A stretch of 64,000 nucleotides of DNA from assembly GCA_016165875.1 (NCBI GenBank), contig JABBOT010000005.1, positions 16,703,896 through 16,767,895 on the forward strand. Direction: 5' to 3'. The notes below the pieces were generated by a model, which was not told the origin of the DNA, did not search any database, and worked only from the letters and a program-made list of their open reading frames with translations. The position numbers were made by a program, and so were the translations under genes. Source of the DNA: Acanthopleura granulata. Taxonomy: Eukaryota > Mollusca > Polyplacophora > Chitonida > Chitonidae. Positions 53,325-64,000 of this stretch are shown in pieces; within the stretch, counting starts at the first letter, position 1, and each line of letters begins with the position of its first letter.

Positions 53325-56300
53325 GTATAATAAATGAACATTTTTGTGACATTGTGTTGTTTGTTGAAAAGAAATAATGATCAATGTGTTAGTATAAATG
53401 TCAAAGTAATCACTCACAGGGATAAGATAACAATATATTGTTGGACAATAGTCGGATGACTTGGATTCTTGCATCCATACGCACGACATGTTCTCTCGCC
53501 ACGCATTTCATGCAAACAACAACAACAGTCCTAAGCTTCCCCAAATTAACTTTCTCTTCACCTTCCAGAGCCTTCAAGAAGACCAAAACGTTTCCCAACC
53601 AGAGTATTTCTACGAAAGAAATCCTCGAAATTTGTGAAGTTTGGGTCCTGGTCTGACCTGCTCTGATATGATTTATATACCGTTAAAAGTTGTTAGAACA
53701 TGAGGTAAACAGCAGCCAAGTTGAAACATGTCATTAGGTAGCATCATCACTGAACCGCCATAATTATGATCTCTGCATGCAAATGACATTTGAACAGTTG
53801 ATTACGTTACAGCCTCCCCGCCATCATTTCTTCCACTTACAAAATGTCTTGACAGTAAGGAATGGAGTCGTGGTCTCTTGAGAGAAAGTGCTACTAGCCT
53901 GAAGAAAACCTCAGTGTCTCTTTTTGTGACTGTCACTGAGTCCCCCCCCCACCCCTCCCCAAGTAGTCACTGAGTCCCCCCCCACCCCTCCCCAAGTAGT
54001 CACTGATTTCACCACCAGCACACCCATCGCCACCGCCACCACCACCACCCATAGTCACTGATTTCACACATGGTCATCAGCCACAGCCATAATAGACTAG
54101 TACAAGTCACAGACTAATGAAAGCGATAAACTGAGGAACAGGTCTTTGGTCATTTCCCAGTTATTCTGTAGCTGTCAGATGCATAAGTTTTGCCTGCAGG
54201 ATGTTTTGTGTGGCTTTGTTGTGCCCTCCAAACAAATAATTTTCAAATACAGTATACAAAACCATTTGAACTAGCGGACTGCCTTTCTGTAGAAGTTACT
54301 CACCAGTTGATTTAACTGACAAAACTCCTTTGTGAAGAACCAGGTTTTGAGATTGACGGTCAAGGCAAACATCTACAGTAGTTTTGGTTCCAGTACTGCT
54401 TCCCCTGCATAGCAATCCAAATCACTAATCACAAGTATGATTTCTGTAATTTACTAGCCTCCCTGTTGAAACTAATTCAATCCCTGTCTTGTGGTCATAT
54501 TAACAATAAGGACTTTGAAGGTAAATAATTCTAGTTTGAGAGGTGTTAGTGCAATTATACCCTTCTATATGGAATTGCACCAAGGAGACTCATTCTGTGT
54601 AAAGAAGGAAGTATTTAAAGAATTTCAAAGCACACAAATTTAGGCCCTTTTACATGAAAAAATGTTTAGAAGAAAGCTACAGCAATGAAGGTATAAAAGC
54701 TCTTCGAAAAAATTACTCAATTGGCGCTGTGATGAGTTGGTAAACAGCAACTGGCAGGCACATCATGAAAGGTCAGCTCAGCTACTCCACTTGACAGTGC
54801 TTTAAGTTTACAAGAAAATTTTAGCTCTTCACATTGCGTGCAGTTCAGTAAAAGATTGTTGTAAAAGCAGCCTCTTGGGCTATGCCATCGAGTGTCTCCC
54901 CTACCCTCTCTCACCCTCACAGCAGGGTTTCAGATTTGTGTCCCTTCATCCTGCTGAGCCCAGAGCACTATTGTCTTTTGGACTGTTATAAAATCCCTAC
55001 TAAAGCCTTGCTGTTAACAACTTTATAGGTGAACATATCTTATCCGGCCACTGGCTGTCAGAAGCTGATAGACATTGATGATGAGAAGAAATTGCGTCCC
55101 TTCTTTGAGAAGCGCATGGCGACAGAAATGACCGCCGAAAGCCTTGGATATGAATGGAAGGTAAAATGCATAATGATGTTCTTCATTTTAAAGATTCCTC
55201 TAAGCCTTTACCTCATTACAGCTCCTTTATCTCACCTGAACTACTTTGTACTTGTTTGTTGAGGCAAAATCTAAAGTCATTTAAGGCAATTTCACATAAA
55301 AAGAAGAAATTAGTGAGAATGTGCAGAATTACTCTACCTAATACTGGTATTGGAGAATCCATGGTTATTTATTGAAAAAACAAAGTTGGATCAACTTAGA
55401 TGAAGAGAGATGTTAAGTACTATGTGTATTTTGTTCTAACAATTTGTCCACAGGGCTATCTTCGTATTAAATTTTCATTTCCAACCATCTTTTTTCTGCC
55501 AAGGTAAATTAAATTTGAAGTCCTTTTCTTTTCTATCTTAACTACTTCCTCTAGAATTTCTTTGTTGGGTTGTCGAGACTGTTATTCAAGTATCAAACAT
55601 ATAAATTTATTTCTAAAAACCTAAATTTCTTTCTCTGTTAGGGCTATGTTGTGCGTATCTCTGGAGGAAACGACAAGCAGGGGTTCCCCATGAAGCAGGG
55701 AGTGCTGACAAACGGGCGTGTCAAACTGCTGTTGTCAAAAGGTCACTCCTGCTTCCGCATGAGAAGGAATGGAGAGAGACGCAGAAAGTCTGTACGTGGG
55801 TGTATTGTGGACAATAACCTCAGCGTTCTCTGCTTGATCATTGTCAAGAAAGGTAACATATTGATGCAGTTACAAAGTGTGTCAGTGACAGAAATGCTCT
55901 GATTTATGTTAATGTGTTATGAATGTAATTTTAACTGTTTTTCATGCCTGCGCTAGATCAGATGTTGGTTTGATTTTGTAGTTCAAGTGAAGCGTAATCC
56001 CTTGATAGATTTACTGGTGTGTGTTTATTTGATTGGTATTGAAGGCGTGCTCCAGAATAGCCTGAATGACATTAAATTTTATGAATGACTTTGTTGCTCA
56101 GTCTTCCTGATTGGTTAATTGTTAATTGTAGAAAAGTGTTTTGAGGTTTGTTTGGAAGGTAAGACGATGTCCTACTGGAAAAATATACTTTTATTACCAT
56201 TAATGTAATACTTTAATAATACTAAAACCTGGCAAGACCTCAAGAGAACCACCGCACCTTGCTAAGTATTTTCAAACAACCTGAAAAAGGGCTGAACTTG

Positions 56301-58111
56301 ATAGAGCTGAATTTGAATTGGAATGCTGCCTCAGTGGTCAATTGATAATCATGTTTTCAAAAACCCATTAGAGAGGACGGCCAGCATAGGACCTGAGCAT
56401 CGTAACTCAGAAGTAAAAACGTTTACATGTGATCGGCTTTCAAACTTTGGTGCTTGTACCCGTATTAAAATCCATGTGTTGTTTGTTGTAGGTGAGCTGG
56501 AAATCCCTGGCCTGACCGACAAGACTGTGCCCCGACGTCTTGGCCCCAAAAGGGCAAGCCGAATCAGGAAACTGTTCAACTTGAGCAAAGAGGATGATGT
56601 GCGGCAGTATGTTGTCAGGAGGCCTCTGCCCCCCAAGGAAGGTAAGTTACTGGAGTAGGGTGATCCCAGCCGATTCCAAGTTCCAGACATGCAGGGGTAG
56701 GTGCTGCACCCAACTGGAAGCTGATGTGAGTGTTGAACCCTAGAAACACTTGTGGCTGAGCGTAGTCTGCACAATAAACTCTGCCACTGGGGGAGCATGT
56801 AGGCCTTCAAAGGGCACATGCTGTGAACGGCCCTTAGTCCCCAGCTCTGGTTGGGGTACATCCGTTATAATGTATTAGAATGGCTTTGTAAATTACCTTC
56901 TCTTAAGATTTACAAGAGTCAACATTTTTGTCAAGTTGTGAAATGAACATAGAAAAAAATGGTTGCCGTGCCACATGGGCGTTTCATTGTCAGATTATCG
57001 ACAAGTATAAAAGGAATGATTAAAATGAGCCGTAAATGAAGCTTTTTTGCGTCTTATTTTGAAAAGCATTTTTCTTCCGCTATTTTTGCAAACACTAGCT
57101 GTTGGTTAAGTCTCCTGAGAACGTTTCATGGATGCTTATTATCTCACCATGCATTATTCTGTTGTTTTACCAAAAACCTGAAAACCAGTTCATTTCCACC
57201 ATAAGCATTTCCTAGATTAAATGCTGTATTAACAGAATCAAGTCTGGACTGGCATGATCTATGACACTGTAAAATTATAGTTAACCAGTCAGGACACCTT
57301 AGTAGTCAGTTCTGAGGGGATCTGATGCCTCGCATTGGCTCATTTTGTGATTGTAACAGGCTTGCCATCAAATTATTACACTGCATAACAGTAATCTATG
57401 CCATGCATATCTGTCATGCGTAAGGAATAGTTTTGAAGCTGAACACATATCCAAACAATGCAACAGTGCTGGATGCTGTCAGAATTTGGGCTATTTTCTG
57501 TTTTTAAAGTATTAATGCTATTCTAGGTTTTCCCCCTTATTAAAACTATCAGGGTTTACCAAAATAAGGTTATGGCGCACAGATTGATAATCATTTGCAC
57601 TCATTTTCTGCAACTTGAACTACTGATAATAGCAGGACAAATTGAGCGTGCAATAATGTATCCTTCTATTTTTAGAGTAATCTACGAAGTTTTCCATCAT
57701 CTCTCGTTCTACGGACAGTCCTTTAAGGAAACCCCAAAAGTTTGTGATATATGTGCATTAGGCCTCTCATTTCTGGTTGGCATTCCACAACTTGACTTGC
57801 ACTGAAAAGTCTTTCTGTTTTTATATGTAAAAAAAACAGTCACATGTGAAGAAAACTGGTATTATGGAAAAGCTGTTTCTGTGAGTAAATCATCCGGAGA
57901 AAAATTAGGCAGATTTCACACACGAGACAAATAGCTGGTCCCGGGCTTGGACATCATTAGGCAAGGGGAGTAAGTCCTACCAACAGATAACATAGCTGGC
58001 TGTAACCATGTATGCTGGGTGTCATAAAATGGTGCAAAACTAAGATGATGTTCCATCAGCACCTCTACTTAAGGCATATTTACAAATCATCAGATTGTTC
58101 ACATGTCAGCA

Positions 58112-58193
<82 letters not shown>

Positions 58194-58779
58194 ACTCAAT
58201 TTGAACAAATCAGAAACTCAATACCCTTTTATCACCATTGTATCAAAAACTCAATTTATTTCATGATAACACGATACAAATTTATCTCAGACTCAATTTT
58301 CTGATATTTCTTGTTGTGGTTAACACAAGGAGATAGTGGTGAGAAGAAACGTTTGGTCAGTGACCAGATAAATAGTAGGCTTATTTTAACACCATTTTTC
58401 TGGAGAAGCTTGGTGGTTTGTTCCAGACATTCAGGTTTCCTCTATCCATAAACCAGATCACTGTGATTCGTGAAAATTCTTTGAGCATGTATAATACAGC
58501 AAACAATCAACTCCCCCTATTTTTGTCACAGGTAAGAAAGCCCGCACAAAGGCCCCTAAGATTCAGCGTCTGGTCACACCTGTCGTTCTCCAGCGCAAGC
58601 GCCACAGGCTGGCCATGAAGCGTCGCCGTGCTGCCCAGAAACGCGAAGATGCAGCTGAATACGCTAAACTTCTGGCGCAGAGAATGAAGGAGGCTAAAGA
58701 AAGAAAGCTTGAGCGCAGACGATCTGCCTCAGCGTCAAAGAGCAGGGATTCAATGCGAGAATCCACGTCTAAGAAATGA
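53319..58779 (+). CDS. RPS6: 40S ribosomal protein S6 (eS6)
   Basis: Component of the small ribosomal subunit and the main S6-kinase substrate. Exons: 53319-53324, 55029-55160, 55642-55852, 56492-56641, 58532-58779; all GT/AG and in phase, 747 bp, 248 aa (human 249). The first exon codes only ATGAAG, as in vertebrates. Conserved blocks: '[20 protein letters not shown]', '[20 protein letters not shown]', '[20 protein letters not shown]', '[20 protein letters not shown]', '[17 protein letters not shown]'. The C-terminus is a basic helix ending '[20 protein letters not shown]', the Ser cluster that S6 kinases modify. Intron lengths: 1704, 481, 639 and 1890 bp. Confidence 0.97.
53932..54060 (+). 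repeat. C-rich tandem repeat in RPS6 intron 1
   Basis: 'gtcactgagtccccccccc' plus 'acccctccccaag' is present twice (33-bp unit), then a (ccaccg/cca)n stretch and a third 'tagtcactgatttcac'. The G-rich complement has four runs of at least four G. Confidence 0.85.
56016..56175. mobile_element. SINE head and MITE fragment in RPS6 intron 3
   Basis: 'gtgtttatttgattggtatt' then 'gtgctccagaatag' is the start of the common SINE; from 56064 an inverted MITE fragment follows ('gactttgttgctcag', 'ttttgaggtttgtttggaag'). Both degenerate. Confidence 0.45.
58115..58189 (+). repeat. 75-base poly(T) tract in RPS6 intron 4
   Basis: Seventy-five uninterrupted T, then four copies of a short 'aaactcaat' motif up to 58300. 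It may be the tail of an element inserted on the other strand, or partly an assembly artefact. Confidence 0.85.
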
Positions 58780-58801
58780 AGCTCTTGTAATTACTAGGAG
58801 A

Positions 58802-58807
58802 AATAAA
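58802..58807 (+). terminator. RPS6: RPS6 polyadenylation signal AATAAA
   Basis: A perfect AATAAA sits 22 bases after the stop codon, followed by A-rich then T/G-rich sequence ('tggttgtgtaatgttatga'). A very short 3' UTR (about 45 nt) is typical for ribosomal protein genes. Confidence 0.85.
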
Positions 58808-59096
58808 AAAAATTCAAATCAGATTGGAATGGTTGTGTAATGTTATGATTTTGTCCTGCCTGCCAAAACTATCCATGTTAAATGGCAAAGTGGATGTTTC
58901 ACTCAAAGATCAAAATTTATTTTGAAAAGCTGAGAATTTTTTCATATGGACCGAGTTTTGACGATTCTGATATTTTGCACTGTCCGTTTTAACACCAAAG
59001 AAGCACGTATAAGAAAAACTAATGAAGTTGGCACAGGCTAATACCACATGATTTAGAGCCAAATAAACATGAAACATTTTTTAATCCTCTTATGGA

Positions 59097-59540
59097 TTTC
59101 TGCTGTCTTTACTGGACATATTTCCTTGCTGGGCAGATGCGATCACTGCACCTTCTGGCGAAACCCTCCAGTATATAAACAGGAACGTGCTTCCACCGTC
59201 TACTCAACAGATATCAGCGACTTCAGTTTTGGGGGTAAAGGCAGAGGCCACTTTTCCCCGATCATATCCTGATTTTCCTTTCAATACAAATGGTTTTTCA
59301 CTTCTGCAATACTCAATGGTGCAAATAGAAGCCAAAGTTATCCATTTTTACACTATATTTTGCCAAGCATTTTTGTTAATGTGCAGGCGGAAGCACACGT
59401 TCTTGTTTACATGCTGGTGGGATTCACTAGGTAGCGCAGTGTTCGTGCATGCACGCCACCATGACGAATGTAGCCATGGCATCGAGTGGCTGTGGTCGCA
59501 TCTGCCTAGCAAGGAAATATATCCAGTAATGACAGCAGAC
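59097..59540. repeat. Foldback element with two paired blocks
   Basis: 59097-59152 ('tttctgctgtctttactgg', 'catatttccttgctgggcag') is mirrored at 59489-59540, and 'tataaacaggaacgtgcttc' (59173) at 59391-59417. About 440 bp in all. Open frames on both strands come from this symmetry. Confidence 0.6.
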
Positions 59541-60071
59541 ATCCTACGAGGAAACCAAAATGGCCCCAACAGAGCGAATAAAGTATGTACTGAAAATGTT
59601 GCATTTTTATTTGGCTTCAAATCTCGCAGAATTGGCCTGTTGCCAACCCCTGTAGTTTTTCTTATGCTCGTTTCCATGACGTTGATGGACAGTGTGGAAT
59701 ATCAGAATCATCAATGCTCATTACATATGCCGCCATACCAGGGCTAAGAATGTAATAGCTTAACCTGTACAAAATTGTTAGCTGTCTTCCCTGTTCAAGA
59801 ACAAGGGCTCTTCAAAGGAGGTTTTGAAGTACCTCAAGGAGGTAGGTAGTTTCCTCCACCCATAAACCTGACTGCTGTTGTATAGGTGGTGAACCCTTGA
59901 GCACGGCATTGAACACCTATTAATAATTTCTCTGGTCTCTCACTGCTGTTAAGAATACTTGGCTGTTGATTCAAGACCGTTTATGGTGTGCATATCTGTA
60001 TGTCACATTGAGAAGTTCATCAATTAATAGCCAAGTTTGGTGGCTAACCCCAGGCACTGCGATTAACTCCA

Positions 60072-60330
60072 CCTATTAAACTGTCAGCAGGCAGAGTGGG
60101 TTGATGCGTTCATGCAGCATGAAGACACTGGTGCCTCTCAGCAATACGGTCGCTGTGAAGTCAAGCCCAGGCGATGCTGGCTTTATCTCTGGAAGTATGT
60201 GAGAAGGTCTGCCAGCGACCTGTGGATTGTCGTGGGTTTCTCCCAGACTCGCACAACGTTGGCCACAGTTGTGTAAGTGGAATGTTTTGCAGTTCAGCAA
60301 TGAACACCAATCAAATTTAAAAACTGTCAG
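60072..60330 (-). mobile_element. SINE-like element, minus strand
   Basis: Reverse complement reads 'tttgattggtgttcattgct', 'ttccacttacacaactgtgg', 'gggagaaacccacgaca', 'gctggcagaccttctcacat', 'gacttcacagcgaccgtatt'. Same family as at 15586. Confidence 0.75.
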
Positions 60331-62264
60331 TCATTGTGTTAGTGAAAATTCTTGAGTATGGCTTTCAGTAACAATGAAATAAATAAATGTCCAGCCCGAC
60401 TGGTATGTAAACATCCCTCATCAAGACCTACATGTTGAGCCTGTGTGTTGCCTTTGGCCAGATGTTTTACCGCTGGAGGAAACATCCTCTGAGCAGCTGT
60501 TTGTCCATGCATTTGAAAGCCTGATGCTTAATAAATAGCCAGCTGGGTCATAATTTACTTCTGAACACAAGTTTCCTAAAAGCATATTAGTTCAGGTAGA
60601 GGTAGAAAGGAGGACTCCTACATGGCAACCCATTTTCATCTCTTAAACACAGGCCTGCCCCGAGGTGATTTTAAATGATTCGTGGATGTTGGATTTAACA
60701 ACTAGAATGCACCCTGTGAACTGATTGTTCAGATATTCTGTGTATGATTAGTTGAAAAAGTAATGTATGGATTAGCTGATCCTCCTCATAGGTTTCACGC
60801 TACCTTGTATGAATCATAAATGTTACTGTTCCAGCTGTATGTTTTCTGTGATGAATATTCTGAATCAATAGCAAAGTGCAAGAAGGGAGAGAACTCTTGC
60901 ACGACTAAGGCAATCCATACAAACATGTACTTGAGAATTTTTTTTGTGAGATCTTGGCAAAGTTTTAACATGCTACAAAATTCAGGTATATTTATGTTTG
61001 GTTCAAACTGATCAGCTTTTCAACAACTAGTAGAACAATGGTAATCACATTTAATATCTCTATGCTTGTGCCAGACAGGACAATTGGCAAGTGTGTTGTT
61101 TCTAATCACACCAACCCAGATGGGGAACCCACCGTTTCCGTAACATGCCAATCACTTTCCCAGTTTTCCATAAATGAAAGATGAATGTTGAATGTTTGGC
61201 ATTTACTGACAACAGGTCCCATTTAAAACCACTGGTGATCCCTGCCAAAATTTTCTGATAGCACTGTGTGCTAATATCCTCTTTGTCCACAGAAGAGAGG
61301 TGTCATATTTCAGCTCAATAAAACTCAGGCTTTCAGTTCTGTGGACATTTTGTCTACCCCTGTGAACTTTGAAGTGTGGCTTCCCAGACTACTGTTATGT
61401 GAAACATGTGTATTTATAGCACAGGAATAGTTTCCAAGTATTATCAGTTTGTTATTCTTAGAATTCCTAAGCAAAATCCACTGTCCAAGTGTGCATGGGA
61501 ACTATTTATAGAAAATGTAGAAATATTGATTGTTCTCATTTATCATATTGAAAGCTCAACTGACATCTATTTTGGGGGCTTGACAAGTTATGACCAATTT
61601 GCTGTAACCCTCTAAACCCCCCCCCCCCCCAAGAAAATCCTTGCTATTCTCGTTAAAAGTACATTTCTGCAGTTCAGACTGCCAAGATGTGTGTGCACAT
61701 GAAATAACTTGTTTGTTTACTGGGGTTTAGTGTCAAAGATCCCAATGTTGGTTGCTAGTAGCAGACTGGGCTCAGAGCTGGATATTTACAGCTTTATATA
61801 TGTTTACGACAGATGAAAAAAAAGGAAGAAAAAATTACTTCTAGTGCTACCTCATTGAAACAATGTGTTGCAATTTCCTAGCATGTTGACAGGCTCACCT
61901 GTATTTAAAAGTGACTTAGGCAAATATATAAGCGATGTCAGTCTGCTGCTTATAAAACAGACACTCTAACCACTTGTCTGTTATATTTGTTTATTGTTTA
62001 ACAACATACTTAAGACTCCAGAGTTTTCACTTACACTGTGGAAGCCAGTTTGATAGGTGGAGGAAATGGTGCCTGAGGTAAACCACAGACAAGTAACTGA
62101 CAAACTTTCTCAGATGCAATGCACATTACACTGGTGCAAGGCAAATAGTGTCTAACAAACTTTATGTAAGACAACACAAAAGCCTCCTTTTTACCAACAA
62201 GGCCCAAACGAAAGTTTTACGTTGCACACAATGATTTTTCATTTATATGATGATGACGAGCCCT
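60331..62264. other. Non-coding DNA with repeat scraps
   Basis: No gene is supported. A C13 tract at 61618-61630 and a piece of the 1050-type repeat at 62040-62130 are present. Confidence 0.45.
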
Positions 62265-62535
62265 TAGAATGTATATTTGTATTCTGAGTCTTCTTGTGGC
62301 TGTTGCCACTGAAACACCATGTCGAAGACACCAGGCATGATGCCTCACACAGTCACATTATGCTGACACTGGGCCAACCAGTCCTGTTTCCTTGCTCTAA
62401 CATCTCAATGCTGAGCGTCAAGTGAGACAGCAACAAGTACCATTTTTGAAGCCTTTGGTAAGACCCAGGATTGATTCTGGATCTCTTTACCCAGAGGTGG
62501 GATGCTCTAACCACTAGGCCACTGAGGTGGTCCCT
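62265..62535 (-). mobile_element. tRNA-derived SINE
   Basis: The reverse complement starts 'cagtggcctagtggttagag', a tRNA-like A box, followed 35 bases later by 'atcaatcctgg' (a weak B box). A body with 'ggtacttgttgctgtctcac', 'gagcaaggaaacaggactgg' and 'ataatgtgactgtgtgagg' follows. This family is known from molluscs. Confidence 0.65.
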
Positions 62536-62689
62536 CAAGGGAGATGGAAAAAATACCGTGCAATGCACGTAAAACCCCTCATCATTAAACACATATACAT
62601 TGTAAGGAAAAGATACAAATTCCAAGAGATATTATGTATAATACCAGCCATTCATAAAACTGTGTAGGTGTAGTATAAATTTGTTGAGC

Positions 62690-62995
62690 TTCGGTTAAAC
62701 CATCTTATGTGATAAAACATTTGCAAGCTTATTATAAAATTTTACTTAACTGACCCCAATAACCTTGTAGAAATAGGTCAAGGTTGATGAAAATCAATAT
62801 GGTTTGTTCTCACGTCAATGTGTGAGTTTGGTTAACTTGAACTAAACCATTCTACAGATATAGCCTTTTGCAAGACATAAAATTTAACTTAAATGATCTC
62901 AATGATCTTGAAGAAAAAGGTTGTCACTGAAAATCAACAGGGTTCTTCCTCATGTCAGTGTGTAAGTGTGGTTAACATCGGATAAACCGTTCTAG
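62690..62995 (+). repeat. Two tandem copies, about 145 bp each
   Basis: 'aaaccat.ct', 'tttaactt.a.tga.c.caat', 'ccttg.agaa', 'tgaaaatcaa', 'tc.tgtcagtgtg' recur at 62695-62835 and 62845-62990. Intergenic. Confidence 0.6.
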
Positions 62996-63456
62996 AGATA
63001 CAGCATCTATGAAGAACATTGACAGACGCTTTGACCATACCCTTTGGCCAAAATTGGTAGGAAGGGAATTCTTACAAAATCCCATGTTTGAGAATAGGAT
63101 TGAATCCACTTGATAAGCAACCCCACAAAAAAGATGGGTCTGTATTTCCTGGATTATTATGCCAACAGCTTAAGATTATTCCACTTATGAGATCATACGT
63201 TTAGTCGTGGAGGGAAAACTCTGGCCTCTACAAGAAGCTACCTAATCTCACCATCCACCTGACAAAAAGATTCATTCCAACCAGCAGGATATGGATTTGA
63301 ACTCCTGAGGTCATGGGTGAAAGGCTTCTTTTATGATCTGATGATAAGTAGACCACTGGGCCCTCTAAACAAGTAAGACTGGGAAATGAACAACACGAGT
63401 CTGAGAAAGAAGAGTGTCGTGTATACAGGTTTTATTTACATTTTTTCCCTCCAACG

Positions 63457-63573
63457 CTACGAACACACACATTTCTTCTTGTCACCATCATGTGGCTCCT
63501 GTGCATTTAAAAGTCTGATACATTCAATGGTTGCACTTCTGCCTTCCAATGCCACATTTTTAGGCGTGATACC
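63457..63573 (-). CDS. Possible terminal exon: ankyrin-like end with CaaX-like tail
   Basis: The minus strand reads GITPKNVALEGRS, then 'IECIRLLNAQEPHDGDKKK' and CVCS-stop. The spacing G-x-TP...A..G....I..LL is that of an ankyrin repeat. The end (Lys-Lys-Lys-Cys-Val-Cys-Ser) resembles a prenylation signal after a polybasic run. AATAAA on the minus strand follows 21 bases after the stop (63436-63431). Upstream, a TAA in frame four codons before and no clear AG acceptor make the join unclear, so it could be a pseudogene or chance. Confidence 0.35.
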   Translation of the reverse strand, partial: GITPKNVALEGRSATIECIRLLNAQEPHDGDKKKCVCS

Positions 63574-64000
63574 ACAATGAATGAATTAAAACAAACCTGC
63601 TTTATTTTTTGTACTTCATGGTACTCCAAGTCTAAATAGACTGTAATATACACTAAACCTTTTTTTCCCAGTTTCATGAAAGATTCAATCTGTTGTTATG
63701 TTCATACTATGTTAAACAATTCTATTATCTTCATGACACATAACTGTCATTGACGTCCTTCACTTTAATCAATAGGAATCCAGATCTGGTGGAGATAACA
63801 GCAGTCCATTATACCAAGTCATATTGCATCAATTCATAAAGCAAAATTCAGTTTTTTAAATCGCCTTTAGAACATCTAATACAATGTCATTTTTTTTTTT
63901 TTTTTCACTGAAAGGAAATACTTACGGTATTTATTGAAAATATGAATGAAAGGACAATTTGCCCTATCCAACCCAACCCACTTGCACACTAATTTGTATG
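63574..64000. other. AT-rich right edge, nothing recognised
   Basis: Non-coding as far as I can tell. If the frame at 63457 is real, the rest of that gene lies beyond the window. Confidence 0.4.

Noticed and set aside
56349..56861. A 170-codon minus-strand frame over RPS6 exon 4
   Set aside because: Antisense shadow of the exon plus intron; no protein features.
55642..58531. Possible C/D snoRNAs in RPS6 introns
   Set aside because: Ribosomal protein introns often host them, but I found no C box and D box pair at proper spacing with a terminal stem. H/ACA types cannot be judged by eye.
59187..59747. A 186-codon plus-strand frame downstream of RPS6
   Set aside because: It overlaps a foldback repeat, has a mirrored frame on the other strand, no splice support and no recognisable domain.

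Overview
This is a window of animal nuclear DNA. It has long introns with consensus GT/AG sites, an AT-rich background and many short interspersed repeats. The repeats (a 'gattggtgtt ... cagcattatggtgggagga' element and a tRNA-headed SINE) resemble families I know from molluscs, and the two host genes are ordinary bilaterian genes. I therefore call it a lophotrochozoan, most likely a mollusc; the species cannot be read from the sequence.

Two host genes stand head to head. On the minus strand is a complete TP53BP1 (53BP1) gene. I reconstruct 36 coding exons from 49744 down to 17078. Every splice phase agrees, and the total is 5733 bp, or 1910 codons plus stop. The product keeps the short N-terminal SQ/TQ region, the long acidic serine-rich middle, the oligomerisation segment, a tandem Tudor module and a C-terminal BRCT pair. 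On the plus strand is RPS6 (small-subunit ribosomal protein eS6), with five exons from 53319 to 58779 and 248 aa. Its first exon holds only two codons. The genes share a compact promoter near 53.0-53.3 kb with two TCTCGCGA boxes and a 5'TOP-like start.

At the left, 2535-14449 is a complete but dead Maverick/Polinton element of 11,915 bp. It begins with AG, has long terminal inverted repeats and is flanked by an exact 6-bp duplication (AATCAT). It holds a zinc-finger protein, protein-primed DNA polymerase B, a helicase remnant fused to an HNH nuclease, a retroviral-type integrase, a packaging ATPase, a major capsid protein and several further Polinton-type proteins. Nearly all are broken by stops, frameshifts or deletions. 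I did not find its protease.

The rest is repeats: a decayed LINE and several SINEs and MITEs inside TP53BP1 introns, minisatellites (one apparently grown from a 5' splice site), and diverged repeats at both window ends. The last 600 bp contain a possible ankyrin-like terminal exon of another minus-strand gene.
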